Shown here: positions 1 through 8,644 of the stretch, one piece after another
How positions within the stretch are numbered: position 1 is the first letter of the stretch
Layout of the letters: every line of letters begins with the position of its first letter
Origin: Paludibacter sp. 221
GTDB taxonomy: Bacteria > Bacteroidota > Bacteroidia > Bacteroidales > Paludibacteraceae
Length of the DNA: 32,303 bases
Reading direction: 5' to 3'
Assembly: GCF_010501035.1 (NCBI RefSeq)
Contig: NZ_QVMH01000025.1
Span: forward strand, 1 to 32,303
The notes under the pieces: model-generated
What the model was told of the DNA's origin: nothing
What the model saw: the letters and a program-made list of their open reading frames with translations, nothing else
The model's database searches: none
Made by a program: the position numbers and the translations under genes

Positions 1-339
1 AAAGTAACTGCTAAAACTCGGAAAGGGTCACACGTTAAACTGGTAGTCTCTCTCTAACAGAATAGAATTACCTGCAAACTTTTTAACATTTGCAGGAGGG
101 ATGAAGTTTAATGTCTTTTTATCAGAGAGATACATTCTTTTCTTTTAAGAAATACAAGCATAAAAGTAAATTCTTATGACCTTTAACACAAATTTTTAAC
201 AGGAAGAGATAGATAACCTCAGTCAAGAGTTATAGCATATGATCGAAAACCTACAATTAATACTTAACAGCTAATTGCTAAAAAAATACTACATTTGCTA
301 TATTGAAAAACTGAATCTTTAACACACACATCACACAAT
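1..339. other. Intergenic leader, no gene recognised
   Basis: No convincing coding frame or RNA gene is visible. An 8-bp perfect stem-loop (CCTGCAAA at 71-78 and TTTGCAGG at 89-96, 10-nt loop) has no T-run after it in the plus direction, so its role is unclear. The region is AT-rich towards the phosphorylase gene and carries a possible -7 promoter element near position 290. Confidence 0.5.
290..297 (+). promoter_or_regulatory. Possible Bacteroidota -7 element for the phosphorylase gene
   Basis: TACATTTG matches the TAnnTTTG -7 consensus of Bacteroidota promoters and lies 43 bp before the ATG at 340. No TTTG -33 element is found at the normal spacing, so this rests on the -7 box alone. Confidence 0.4.
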
Positions 340-1209
340 ATGAAACATTTTCCTGCCTCACAGTTGATAATTAATAATGATGGAAGTATTTTTCATCTTC
401 ATCTGACGCCCGAACAATTGGCTGACAATATAATTTTAGTGGGCGATCCGGGACGAGTAGCTTTGGTAGCATCGTTTTTCGACACGCACGAAAGCAAGGT
501 TTCTAACCGCGAGTTCAATACAATAACAGGAACTTATAAGGGGAAACGGATAAGTGTAATATCGACAGGTATAGGTACCGACAATATTGACATTGTAATG
601 AATGAGCTTGACGCGTTGGCTAATATCGACCTGCAAAGCCGTACTGAGAAAAAAGATTTTCGCCGGCTAAACATAGTCCGCATAGGTACCTGTGGAGGTA
701 TGCAGCCCGAAATTCCATTAGGGAGTTTTCTGGTTTCTGAAAAATCAATCGGTTTCGATGGGGTACTCAGCTTCTATGCCGGACGCGATGAGGTATGCGA
801 TTTGGAATTTGAAGAAGCGTTTAAAACACACATGCACTGGAATCCTAAACTTGCTTCACCGTATGTTATCAATAATAATAAAGAACTTATCGAACGAATT
901 GGCAGTGATGATATGCTTCGTGGGGTAACTATTTCCTCAAACGGATTCTACGGCCCGCAAGGGCGTGTGCTTCGCATTGATTTAGCTGATATGCAAATGA
1001 ATGATAAGATAGAATCATTCCGCCACAACGGCTATAAAATAACTAATTACGAGATGGAAGGCTCTGCTATTGCCGGACTATCGGCACTGATGGGGCATAA
1101 GGCTATGACTGTTTGCTGTGTTATTGCTCAACGCCGCGTAGAAGCTGCAAATACAGATTACAAGCCACAAGTTGAAAAACTGATACAGACAGTACTGGAT
1201 AGAATCTGA
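340..1209 (+). CDS. Nucleoside phosphorylase, probably uridine phosphorylase
   Basis: This 289-residue cytoplasmic protein belongs to the PNP/UDP phosphorylase family, which cleaves nucleosides with phosphate to give a free base and (deoxy)ribose-1-phosphate in pyrimidine or purine salvage. Visible motifs are the phosphate-binding GDPGR (residues 35-39), a glycine-rich IGTCGG (115-120), and YEMEGSA (237-243), whose Glu-Met-Glu contacts the ribose. FYGPQGR (203-209) resembles the uracil-recognising Gln-x-Arg of uridine phosphorylases, which favours uridine as substrate. The protein is slightly longer than the roughly 250 residues of the E. coli enzyme, mainly through an N-terminal extension. 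The ATG follows a plausible -7 box at 290. The gene converges with mpl and ends 48 bp from it. Family assignment is firm; substrate is inferred. Confidence 0.85.
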   Translation: MKHFPASQLIINNDGSIFHLHLTPEQLADNIILVGDPGRVALVASFFDTHESKVSNREFNTITGTYKGKRISVISTGIGTDNIDIVMNELDALANIDLQSRTEKKDFRRLNIVRIGTCGGMQPEIPLGSFLVSEKSIGFDGVLSFYAGRDEVCDLEFEEAFKTHMHWNPKLASPYVINNNKELIERIGSDDMLRGVTISSNGFYGPQGRVLRIDLADMQMNDKIESFRHNGYKITNYEMEGSAIAGLSALMGHKAMTVCCVIAQRRVEAANTDYKPQVEKLIQTVLDRI

Positions 1210-1237
1210 ACACTGTGATTAAGAAATGAAAGGAAAT

Positions 1238-1263
1238 GGGGTAAAGAATAACTTCTTTACTCC
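1238..1263. terminator. Stem-loop between convergent genes
   Basis: GGGGTAAAGAA (1238-1248) pairs with TTCTTTACTCC (1253-1263), 10 Watson-Crick pairs plus one G-U, around a 4-nt loop. It overlaps the mpl stop codon and follows the phosphorylase stop. Neither side has a strong T-run, so termination efficiency is uncertain. Confidence 0.5.
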
Positions 1264-2621
1264 AATAAATCCTTTGCAAAATCAATTAAATTTATTCCCG
1301 AAAAATTTCCTGAGGTCATAAATAGCAGAGCAGTATTGTTTAAGTCTGTTTCTCGCAGTTTGTTTTGTAGTATTTCAGAGTTTGTAAAAACGGTCAGATT
1401 GTTGCCTCCGAAGGCTTCTTTCACTTGTTCCGCTGTAATCTCTTTCAGCCGCTTGTGCTTTACAACCTCAGGGTTGAAATACACGTATGCAACATCTGCT
1501 TCGGCCATGCAATCTTTATATTGAGGCAAAAAGTCTTCACGCAAACTGCTGAATGTATGCAATTCCATACATGCTACCAGTTTTTTATCCGGATATTGGT
1601 TTTTTACAGCTTCAACCGTAGCTTTCAATTTGGATGGAGAGTGGGCGAAATCTTTATAAGCTACTGAATTTTCTGTTTCGTAAATCTTTTGCAACCGGTT
1701 GGACGCTCCTGTAAACTCGGCAATAGCAGGATAAAATTTATCGTCCCAAATACCTAACTGGCGGCATACCAGCCTTGCTGCCTCCATGTTTTGCAGATTG
1801 TGCTCGCCAAATATCTTTAGAGGGATTTCTCCGTTTTTTACTTGTAAATAAGTTATACCATTGCGTACCTCGTACTTAGGCGTGTTGTATGGAAAAGTGA
1901 TAATGTCCCGACGGGAATTTTCAGCTATTGTTTGCAGGTTTTTATCGTCCGCATAGTATATTAAACGCCCTTGATGCTCAATCAGGTTGACGAATTTACT
2001 GAATTGTTCCACATAATTATCGAAAGTGGGGAAAACATTGATATGGTCCCAAGCTATTCCGGTAAGCACAGCTATGTGTGGCTTATACAAATGAAATTTG
2101 GGGCGTTTATCCAGCGGAGAGGTCAGGTATTCGTCACCTTCAAATATAGCTATTTTGGCATCGTACGAAAGTTTTACCGTATTATCCAGTCCTTCTATCT
2201 GTGCTCCTACCATGTAGTCTGCGTTTATCTTCAATTTGTTAAGCACAAAAAGAATCATTGCCGTAGTCGTAGTTTTTCCGTGGCTGCCGCCTATTACTAT
2301 ACGTGTTTTTCCGCGTGTGTTTTCGTACAGATATTCGGGAAAAGAATAAATGCGTAATCCAAGTTCTTTTGCCCGTTGTAGTTCCGGATTGTCTTCGGTA
2401 GCGTGCATTCCCACTATTACGGCATCCAGTTTTTCGTGTATCCGTTCGGGGAACCATCCCATTTCTGCAGGTAAGAGATTATGCTGTTCAAGCCTGCTTC
2501 GCGATGGTTCAAATATTTCGTCGTCCGAACCTGTTATTTTCAACCCCGGATTTTTACTTAACGCAATAGCCATGCTATGCATGGCAGCACCTCCTATGGC
2601 TATAAAATGGATTTTAGGCAT
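1257..2621 (-). CDS. mpl: UDP-MurNAc:L-Ala-gamma-D-Glu-meso-DAP ligase (murein tripeptide ligase)
   Basis: Mpl joins the tripeptide L-Ala-D-Glu-meso-DAP, recovered from old cell wall, to UDP-N-acetylmuramic acid using ATP, so it acts in cytoplasmic peptidoglycan recycling. The 454-residue protein is the usual length. The N-terminal Rossmann part begins with IHFIAIGGAAMHSMA; the Mur-ligase P-loop GGSHGKTTTTA sits at residues 111-121; and the central domain keeps the EGDEY stretch typical of Mpl/MurC. Mpl is separated from MurC by the HFIAIGGAAM and NRLQKI-type signatures. The start MPKIHF is the natural one, with the nucleotide fold beginning at residue 4. A candidate promoter lies at 2668-2675. 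It is transcribed alone, facing the phosphorylase gene. Confidence 0.9.
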   Translation of the reverse strand: MPKIHFIAIGGAAMHSMAIALSKNPGLKITGSDDEIFEPSRSRLEQHNLLPAEMGWFPERIHEKLDAVIVGMHATEDNPELQRAKELGLRIYSFPEYLYENTRGKTRIVIGGSHGKTTTTAMILFVLNKLKINADYMVGAQIEGLDNTVKLSYDAKIAIFEGDEYLTSPLDKRPKFHLYKPHIAVLTGIAWDHINVFPTFDNYVEQFSKFVNLIEHQGRLIYYADDKNLQTIAENSRRDIITFPYNTPKYEVRNGITYLQVKNGEIPLKIFGEHNLQNMEAARLVCRQLGIWDDKFYPAIAEFTGASNRLQKIYETENSVAYKDFAHSPSKLKATVEAVKNQYPDKKLVACMELHTFSSLREDFLPQYKDCMAEADVAYVYFNPEVVKHKRLKEITAEQVKEAFGGNNLTVFTNSEILQNKLRETDLNNTALLFMTSGNFSGINLIDFAKDLLE

Positions 2622-2667
2622 GATATGAAGTTTGTAGCTTTTTTTATAATAAATGTACTGGTATTCG

Positions 2668-2675
2668 CAAAATTA
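2668..2675 (-). promoter_or_regulatory. Candidate -7 element for mpl
   Basis: On the minus strand this reads TAATTTTG, a full match to TAnnTTTG, about 47 bp before the mpl start. A weak -33 candidate (CTTG, 2694-2697) lies 18 bp further upstream. Confidence 0.45.
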
Positions 2676-2807
2676 ATAAGATTTTATTTATAACAAGTAC
2701 ATCACGTATTTATTATGTTTTTTAATTCAAAATAAGTGATTTTCTTTAGTACGTGACAAAAAACTGAATAGCAACCAGTATTTTATTGATATTTAAACCA
2801 TCTACTT

Positions 2808-2985
2808 CCTTTTGCCTTGATGCAAAAGGAACAAAAAATCAAGACTGTGCCCGCTTCGCACGAAAAATTAGCGTTTGCCGGCTAAAATCTTCCAAACTCG
2901 CTCCTCACGTCGCTCAAACAGGGAAGATTTTTTAACGCCGTCTGCTCTTATTTTTCGGCTCATCGGACAAGGTCAGAAGAGTGCC
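2808..2985. repeat. Imperfect palindromic intergenic repeat (MITE-like)
   Basis: Most of the 568-bp gap between mpl and the MBL hydrolase is this GC-richer island. It opens with a perfect hairpin (CCTTTTGC 2808-2815 / GCAAAAGG 2822-2829). Inside it, AAAATCTTCC (2884-2893) pairs perfectly with GGAAGATTTT (2922-2931), and the flanks around 2840-2880 and 2936-2985 are also roughly inverted copies (both contain a TATTTTTCG/CGAAAAATTA core). Similar sequence is, from memory, widespread between genes in Bacteroidota. No protein is encoded. The rest of the gap (2622-2807 and 2986-3094) is AT-rich with no gene. Confidence 0.6.
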
Positions 2986-3094
2986 TATTACAGGTTGAAA
3001 AATATTCGATATTTTTTTGTCATGTATTCAGGTGATTTTCTTTAATTTTATCTGTTTTTACTTGATAGCAAAATAGTTTTCTGAAAGTTGTTCC

Positions 3095-3128
3095 TTTGTA
3101 ATGAAATTAAAAGAGGCTTTTATATTTG
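3095..3128 (+). promoter_or_regulatory. Promoter of the MBL-fold hydrolase gene
   Basis: TTTG (3095-3098) and TATATTTG (3121-3128), spaced by 22 bp, match the -33/-7 pattern of Bacteroidota, with the spacer 1-2 bp longer than usual. The predicted transcript would start near 3135, about 55 nt before the ATG at 3190. Confidence 0.6.
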
Positions 3129-3189
3129 TCATATCGTTTTAAAATCATAATTTTATCTTTCAAAAATTTATAAATCGAAGAATTAAGGT

Positions 3190-4032
3190 ATGAAGCTATA
3201 TAAAATAGAAGCGGGAGTGTTTCATTGCGACGGGGGAGCTGTATTTGGGGTTGTGCCGAAAAGGGTTTGGCAGAAACGTTATCCTGCTGACGAAGATAAT
3301 TTTTGTGCGTTGGCAATGCGCTGCTTACTGGTAGATACAGGTGATAAGCGGATTCTTATTGATACGGGAACGGGCGACAAGCAGTTGGAGTATCTGAAGT
3401 ATTATAATTTCAAGGATGTTATAAATTTTGAAACGGAACTTGACAAAATAGGTTATTCCTGCTCTGATATAACTGATGTGGTACTTACTCACCTGCATTT
3501 CGACCATTGTGGAGGATGTACTTATTATGCGGATAAGGAAAGTAAACGAACGGCTTTGACTTTCCCTAATGCCGATTATTGGGTAGGGGAGAGGCAATGG
3601 GCGAATTTTTTGAATCCGAATGTACGTGAGGCAGATTCATATTTTCCTGAAAATATGTTGCCTGTGCACGAGGCGGGCAGGTTAAAACTGCTGAGCCGGA
3701 ACGAATGGCTTACGCCCGAAATAGAATTAAGGCTTTTTGATGGGCATACCGTAGGGCAAATTGTACCTTACATATATGAGGGAGAAAGAGTAATTGTATA
3801 TGTGGGCGACGTAATACCTATGGCCGCGTCTATTCCTATTGCATGGATTTCGGCCTACGATACTTATCCTATCGCTTCGATGCAGGAGAAAGAACGTTTG
3901 CTTGAAGAGGCAGCAAGCGAAAAGCAGGTTTTGTTTTTCGAGCACGATACTTACACCGAGTGTTGTACTGTGAAAAACGTGAATGGAAAGTATAGGGTAG
4001 GGGAAGTTTTAAAATTTGAGGGTGAATCGTAG
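3190..4032 (+). CDS. MBL-fold metallo-hydrolase
   Basis: A 280-residue metallo-beta-lactamase-fold hydrolase, probably cytoplasmic since no signal peptide is seen. The zinc-binding HLHFDHCGG motif (HxHxDH, residues 101-106), GHT (His186), VGDVIP (Asp207) and FEHDTY (His252) give the expected set of metal ligands in order and spacing. The overall layout is like that of the AttM/AhlD-type and related lactonase/hydrolase subfamilies, but the family is functionally broad and the substrate cannot be read from sequence. It has its own promoter and converges with the carbonic anhydrase-like gene, sharing a terminator that overlaps its stop codon. Confidence 0.8.
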   Translation: MKLYKIEAGVFHCDGGAVFGVVPKRVWQKRYPADEDNFCALAMRCLLVDTGDKRILIDTGTGDKQLEYLKYYNFKDVINFETELDKIGYSCSDITDVVLTHLHFDHCGGCTYYADKESKRTALTFPNADYWVGERQWANFLNPNVREADSYFPENMLPVHEAGRLKLLSRNEWLTPEIELRLFDGHTVGQIVPYIYEGERVIVYVGDVIPMAASIPIAWISAYDTYPIASMQEKERLLEEAASEKQVLFFEHDTYTECCTVKNVNGKYRVGEVLKFEGES

Positions 4033-4047
4033 TTTCTCCCTCAAATT
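4013..4047. terminator. Bidirectional stem-loop between convergent genes
   Basis: AATTTGAGGG (4013-4022) and CCCTCAAATT (4038-4047) form a perfect 10-bp stem with a 15-nt loop that includes the stop codon of the MBL hydrolase. It lies just 3' of both convergent genes, although no long T-run follows. Confidence 0.55.
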
Positions 4048-4057
4048 ATATGCTGTT

Positions 4058-4594
4058 TTATTCATTTGTTTTGTTTTCGTCATCTTTGTACCATCCTGCA
4101 TACATGGCGTAGTTGTGCGCTATCTTACGGTTCATCTCGTTGGTTTGCTCCGGTTGCACTTCTTTTACCATTTTTGCAGGCACACCAGCCCAAAGCGTAT
4201 ATGGGGGTATTTTGGTGTTGCTCAGCACCAATGCTCCTGCTGCTACGATAGCACCTTCGCCCACTTCGGCATAGTCTAACAGTATTGCTCCCATGCCTAT
4301 CAGGGCATAATCGTTTATTTTAGCACCGTGTACTGTTACATTGTGTCCGATTGAAACGTAGTTGCCTATTTCAACAGTCGATTTCTGATATAAAGTATGT
4401 AGTACTGCTCCGTCTTGTACATTTACGTGGTTGCCAATACGGATGGAATTTACATCGCCCCGCAACACGGTGTTGAACCAAATGCTACAGCCTTCGCCCA
4501 TAACCACATCGCCTATTATGGTTGCATTTTCAGCCAGATAACAGTTTGTTCCTATTTGCGGGGTGAATCCCCGTACTGATTTTATTAAAGCCAT
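4058..4594 (-). CDS. Gamma-class carbonic anhydrase-like protein
   Basis: A 178-residue left-handed beta-helix (hexapeptide repeat) protein of the gamma-carbonic anhydrase/YrdA/PaaY group. Members form trimers with a metal bound by three histidines; here His66 (in GAVLH), His84 and His89 (GHNVTVHG) fit that pattern. The hexapeptide repeats run through most of the length. Whether it hydrates CO2 or is one of the inactive or thioesterase-associated relatives cannot be told. An ATG 27 nt upstream is possible, but I prefer MALIKSV: a purine-rich AGAAGGA lies just before it, the domain starts there, and a -7 promoter box at 4621-4628 would put the upstream ATG at or before the transcript start. 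Confidence 0.82.
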   Translation of the reverse strand: MALIKSVRGFTPQIGTNCYLAENATIIGDVVMGEGCSIWFNTVLRGDVNSIRIGNHVNVQDGAVLHTLYQKSTVEIGNYVSIGHNVTVHGAKINDYALIGMGAILLDYAEVGEGAIVAAGALVLSNTKIPPYTLWAGVPAKMVKEVQPEQTNEMNRKIAHNYAMYAGWYKDDENKTNE

Positions 4595-4620
4595 AGTTTT
4601 TTCCTTCTTTAAAAACGTCA

Positions 4621-4628
4621 CAAAGATA
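4621..4628 (-). promoter_or_regulatory. Candidate -7 element for the gamma-carbonic anhydrase-like gene
   Basis: The minus strand reads TATCTTTG, matching TAnnTTTG, 27 bp before the chosen start codon. No clear -33 box is seen. Confidence 0.4.
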
Positions 4629-4812
4629 GTTATAAAAACAAATATCGTATGTATTATGTTGTACTTCGAATAGTTTTCGGGCGAAAAATAACATTGTTTA
4701 AAATAAGCATGCAGATTAATTTAACTATTAATAATATGTTCTGTATCTGCGATTTACTTATGTTGTGTAAATGATGAAGCTAATAGATGTAGAAACTAAA
4801 GCCTATTTTACC

Positions 4813-5121
4813 ATGAAATCTAATTTAAAATTCAGCAATGTTTTTTTCATTATTTCCTTGTTTTTCTTTTTTTGTATGTCTTCTTGTAATTCGAAAAAAG
4901 CTCCTGTTTATTCCGATTTTGAGGAATTGCCTGACCCTACGGCTGATACTTTATCCGATTGGGGAGGTGTAAAGTCAGGCTTACATGCTTCTGATGAAAA
5001 CTTGGAAAAATTAGCAAAACTGAATGAAGAAATCAATAAATTCAATACTTTGACTCTCGAAAAAACTCCGGCATTGATGCTGAAAGAATCGAGGGAGTTA
5101 ATCGACGTGCTGTCGGAATAG
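4813..5121 (+). CDS. Small lipoprotein of unknown function
   Basis: A short protein of about 102 residues with a signal peptide rich in Phe (SNVFFIISLFFFFCMSSC) and a lipobox-like MSSC, so it is probably lipid-anchored, likely to the outer membrane. The mature part is acidic and polar (SDFEELPDPTADTLSD) and ends in a short predicted helix. I do not recognise the family. The chosen ATG gives a proper signal peptide; an in-frame ATG 42 nt upstream would add a polar leader unlike a lipoprotein. It stands alone, facing the PL8 gene, with a shared terminator directly after it. Confidence 0.65.
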   Translation: MKSNLKFSNVFFIISLFFFFCMSSCNSKKAPVYSDFEELPDPTADTLSDWGGVKSGLHASDENLEKLAKLNEEINKFNTLTLEKTPALMLKESRELIDVLSE

Positions 5122-5138
5122 GATTTTTTACTGTGATA

Positions 5139-5175
5139 AATGAGGCTGTCCGCGTTTTTTTGGAACAGCCTCATT
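5139..5175. terminator. Bidirectional terminator between lipoprotein and PL8 genes
   Basis: AATGAGGCTGT (5139-5149) and ACAGCCTCATT (5165-5175) form a perfect 11-bp stem around a 15-nt T-rich loop. It lies between two convergent stop codons. The TGAGGCTGTCC arm resembles the ends of the longer palindromic elements at 16104 and 30988. Confidence 0.7.
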
Positions 5176-5193
5176 GTGCTTTTAGGGGAGTGT

Positions 5194-8100
5194 TTATTTT
5201 ACAACTATCTTTGTTTTGTAATCTTTATATTGAGCTATGTAAGTACCTTGAGCAATCGCTATATTGAGTTTTGTTCTTTTTTGTTCAATACGTTCCTGCA
5301 TAACTAATTCGCCTTTCAGATTATAAAACTTTATGTATTCGTTTTCCGAAATATCATCTATCTCTACATAAATCAATTCATTTTGCTTTGCCGGATTGGG
5401 GTATATTCTGATAGATGTATCTTTATTTATCTGCTCCAAATCGTTCGATTTTAGTTTTAGCTTGATATAAAAAGATTTTCCCCGTGCGTTTGCTGTATTA
5501 ATTGTAAACCGGATATTGCCTGCATTGAATTGCGAAGTTACTCCTGTTCCTAAAGAAACCACTTCATAGCTTGTATTTGCCAAGTCGAGGTAAAGCGTAG
5601 AGGAGCTTTGTGCCGGATTTGAAATAGAAATGTCTGTAGTGTTATCATTATTGTTTCTTATCATCAGCGATGCAGGAATGTTGACCGTGTAATTTTCAAA
5701 TTTTCCGGCAGTCCAGAAATTGATTCCTGTGATTTGTAGTTTATTTTCGCGTACGGCATGAATTGATTCGTCTTGCTGCAATATCTCAATATCAGGATTT
5801 TTATTATAGGCTTTTGTTTCGTTTGCAGATTTGCCCGGCAAGAGAACATACGCATAACTTTCGTTTTGCGGGCTATTGCCATGTTCGAACCAAAAGGTAG
5901 CAAAGCTGTTGGTGCGTGGTTCAGTGTCAATGAATTTGAAATATGTGTTTACCAAGTGCCACGAGCCCGTTCTGGTTTCGCGCAGTCCGCGGACAGTTGC
6001 TTTTCCCGGAAAATAATAGCCTATATCGGTTTTTGCTCCTTTTGAGCCTTCAAGGTGTATCCACTCCACATTGTTGTGCAATGCTGTAAATGAGTCCTGA
6101 ACCGGTTCGCCCGGAATCGTTTCTTTATCTTTATAAACGATAGAACCGGCTCCGGCATTGTTATCGGTTTGTGTTACGCTCCAATCGCTCAGGTTGCTAA
6201 CGTTGCCTTCTTGTTTATCTTCAAAGTTTTCTTCGTAAACAACGGTATTTCCTGATGTAACTTTTATATTGTCCAGTATAATAGTACCCACGCCACCTTT
6301 GGGTGTCACAATGTCGAAGTACGTAAGTTTACCATTACTCCCGCTTAAGCTCTGGATAAATGCCCTGTCCGTTAAATCCGCTGTTACAGTATTACTGTTT
6401 CCGGAAAGGGCTGTACATGCGGTAATGTGGTTGCCATCAAAATAATAATTGTATTTCCCGTTGGCCATATCCAGAACTATCTTTACATGATGCCACTGGT
6501 TGGCAGTGACGCCGGCATTGGTAGAGCACGCGTCTTTTGCATCTCCACTGGCATTGGTGCGTTGGGCTAATATCCCTTCGCGCATTGTAGAGAAGTTTAG
6601 CAGCTTGTCGGTACTGTCTCCGCTTCCTTTGCCATATATGCGTACAGCCATAAAGTTGGACGCTGTAGGCAGTTTTATATCATATTCGAATGTGACGATA
6701 CCACCAACCGTTGTGCTAAATGTATATTGTGCTACCACACTGGCGTTGGAGCTTGCTATAGTAGTTGTTTTTAATATCTTGTTGTCTACAACAGTGCTGC
6801 TCCCACCCCCGCTCAGGGTCATTACATTACCATTCATGGTAAGCGTGTTCGACAGGTCCGGTTTAATTTTACGATTTTCGATAATTGTTTCGACAGGGGC
6901 ACTCCCGCTTTCCAGCTTTATGTTACTTCCCAAAGCTACAATCTCATCGTCGAACATAAACCATGATTTTTTAGCATCAAGTGCGCGGGCTGTACCTGTC
7001 CCCATTCCTTTAAATTGCATACCTGCGACTCCACAGTCGTCAAAATTAGTGCCTCCTACCCATGCATAAGGATTGTTAGTGCCGTAGGCATCTTTAGTGC
7101 CACGGGTGCTACGGGTCACTGTGGTTCCCGGCAATCGTTGGTAATCTACTGTTGCCCAGAAGTTGTCTGCAAACAAATCTTTGTCTTCGTTGTACAGGTA
7201 AGTCATACCATCGCCAATATGCCATAAGCGCAGTCCTTCATCATTAGTTCCTTCTGTATTTTTTATACGTGTGGAGGTCATTGCTAAACCGAGTGCATAA
7301 TTTTCTCTTAAATGCACAATGCGGTCCATCGAAGAGTAACGGTGGTGGAGAATCAAGTCGCCTCTTGGAGTTATGGCTTTGTTTTTGGCAATGTCTAAAG
7401 ATTTGGTTAACATGCCAACCGACAATGCATATTCGAGAAATCCATCGTTAGGTTCCGAACACACTTGTGCCAATACTTCCTCGTCTTTCAGCCACTCTTT
7501 TACCATTTTTTCGGCACGTTCTTTTTGCTCGCCCTTCAATACGTCGAGCAGTAAAATCATTGCGCGAATGGCTTGTCTACCGGGTACGTGGTCTTGATTA
7601 GCGAGCCGCGATATTTCCCTTTCGCGTACCATGTCCATAAATCTTCCGTTGTATATCAGTGGCTCGTAGGCCATGAAAACCATGTCGTAAAAAATTTGTT
7701 CTACATTGTCCGAATAGCTTATTTCCCAATCCGACCCTTTCAGTATATACATCAACGGGCTTATGGTACACAATAAAGCTTTCCCATAACCTCCTGTGTA
7801 GGCATAGCTTGTGTGTTGTACGAAAGAACCGTCAACGTAATATCCGTCGCCGGAAGTTACATATTTGAAAATACCTTTCAACCCATCCTTGGCCATAGTA
7901 AGCAAATCTTCTCTTCCCAGCAATATTCCTGCCTGAGCTACAATACCTGCAATCCACGTACGGTTTGCTCCTGTGGTATCAACGGCTTTGTTGTTTGCCA
8001 ATACGGGTGCCATATAATTCGTTATTTGCTGTTCCGACAGCTCATCCGCTAACATAAACAAGAGATCGTTATATCGCAGCGGAGTGCCGATGCGCCAGTC

Positions 8101-8586
8101 GTACCAGTTGCCATACGTACCGGATGACGAAGTGCCTGTGCCCGGAGTAGCATTTTCTACCGAATAGTATTTGGTAACCATCATATCCAACGCGGCGATA
8201 ATTTCGTTGAAAACATCGCTTCGTCCTGTGAAAGTGGTTTTGGGCAATTTATATGCTAAGGCAAGTGTTTTGAGGCGGTCGTATGTAAAGGTTATCTGGC
8301 TGGTTCCGGTTCTGTCTTTGGAGGTCATAGGCAAATCGGAAAAGATATGCGTTCTGGTGTCCGTGCCTGTAGGTTTTTTTACCATCGAATTCCAAACTAC
8401 CATGGCCTTATCATTTACATCGTTGATGTATGCAAGTACTGTTGGGTCGTTTGTATCCAGATTTCCGTCGCCTATAAGTAATTTAGTCCATTTTTCACGC
8501 AGCAGGCTAATGTCATTCGACTGTGAAAATGCGTTTATGGATATCATCAGCAGTGGAATGATAAAAATGAGAGATGCTTTTTTCAT
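5194..8586 (-). CDS. Secreted PL8-family polysaccharide lyase with inserted LamG-like domain and T9SS tail
   Basis: A 1130-residue secreted lyase of polysaccharide lyase family 8, whose members cleave uronic-acid-containing chains (hyaluronan, chondroitin, xanthan) by beta-elimination. Order: signal peptide (1-21), alpha/alpha toroid (about 25-400), central beta-sandwich, C-terminal lyase domain (about 940-1040) and T9SS sorting domain with IRIYPNP (about 1059-1130). The catalytic set is present: Asn208 (NRTWIAG), His258 and Tyr267 (FVQHTSYAYTGGYG), and Arg323/Arg327 (RxISR); Asn-His and His-Tyr spacings equal those of chondroitin AC lyase. Oddly, about 250 residues (about 577-825) split the beta-sandwich and look like a concanavalin/LamG-type domain (NQWHHVKIVLDMANG, then YYFDG). 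It lies downstream of the regulator gene on the same strand but has its own promoter region with a striking palindrome. Substrate is not determined. Confidence 0.85.
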   Translation of the reverse strand: MKKASLIFIIPLLMISINAFSQSNDISLLREKWTKLLIGDGNLDTNDPTVLAYINDVNDKAMVVWNSMVKKPTGTDTRTHIFSDLPMTSKDRTGTSQITFTYDRLKTLALAYKLPKTTFTGRSDVFNEIIAALDMMVTKYYSVENATPGTGTSSSGTYGNWYDWRIGTPLRYNDLLFMLADELSEQQITNYMAPVLANNKAVDTTGANRTWIAGIVAQAGILLGREDLLTMAKDGLKGIFKYVTSGDGYYVDGSFVQHTSYAYTGGYGKALLCTISPLMYILKGSDWEISYSDNVEQIFYDMVFMAYEPLIYNGRFMDMVREREISRLANQDHVPGRQAIRAMILLLDVLKGEQKERAEKMVKEWLKDEEVLAQVCSEPNDGFLEYALSVGMLTKSLDIAKNKAITPRGDLILHHRYSSMDRIVHLRENYALGLAMTSTRIKNTEGTNDEGLRLWHIGDGMTYLYNEDKDLFADNFWATVDYQRLPGTTVTRSTRGTKDAYGTNNPYAWVGGTNFDDCGVAGMQFKGMGTGTARALDAKKSWFMFDDEIVALGSNIKLESGSAPVETIIENRKIKPDLSNTLTMNGNVMTLSGGGSSTVVDNKILKTTTIASSNASVVAQYTFSTTVGGIVTFEYDIKLPTASNFMAVRIYGKGSGDSTDKLLNFSTMREGILAQRTNASGDAKDACSTNAGVTANQWHHVKIVLDMANGKYNYYFDGNHITACTALSGNSNTVTADLTDRAFIQSLSGSNGKLTYFDIVTPKGGVGTIILDNIKVTSGNTVVYEENFEDKQEGNVSNLSDWSVTQTDNNAGAGSIVYKDKETIPGEPVQDSFTALHNNVEWIHLEGSKGAKTDIGYYFPGKATVRGLRETRTGSWHLVNTYFKFIDTEPRTNSFATFWFEHGNSPQNESYAYVLLPGKSANETKAYNKNPDIEILQQDESIHAVRENKLQITGINFWTAGKFENYTVNIPASLMIRNNNDNTTDISISNPAQSSSTLYLDLANTSYEVVSLGTGVTSQFNAGNIRFTINTANARGKSFYIKLKLKSNDLEQINKDTSIRIYPNPAKQNELIYVEIDDISENEYIKFYNLKGELVMQERIEQKRTKLNIAIAQGTYIAQYKDYKTKIVVK

Positions 8587-8609
8587 GATATGGTATTATT
8601 TAATGTTAC

Positions 8610-8644
8610 ATTTGCTAAAACCCGGTAAAATTTTAGCAAATATA
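8610..8644 (-). promoter_or_regulatory. PL8 promoter region: long dyad overlapping a -7 box
   Basis: TTTGCTAAAA (8611-8620) and TTTTAGCAAA (8631-8640) are perfect inverted 10-mers separated by 10 bp, extended by one more pair at 8610/8641. The minus strand also reads TATATTTG at 8644-8637, matching the -7 consensus, so the dyad overlaps the promoter and covers the predicted transcript start. It could be a repressor operator or, as RNA, a 5'-leader hairpin. It lies 24-55 bp before the PL8 start codon. Confidence 0.6.

Noticed and set aside
1-339. tRNA or other RNA gene at the left edge
   Set aside because: Only one short hairpin is seen; no cloverleaf or conserved RNA motif could be recognised.
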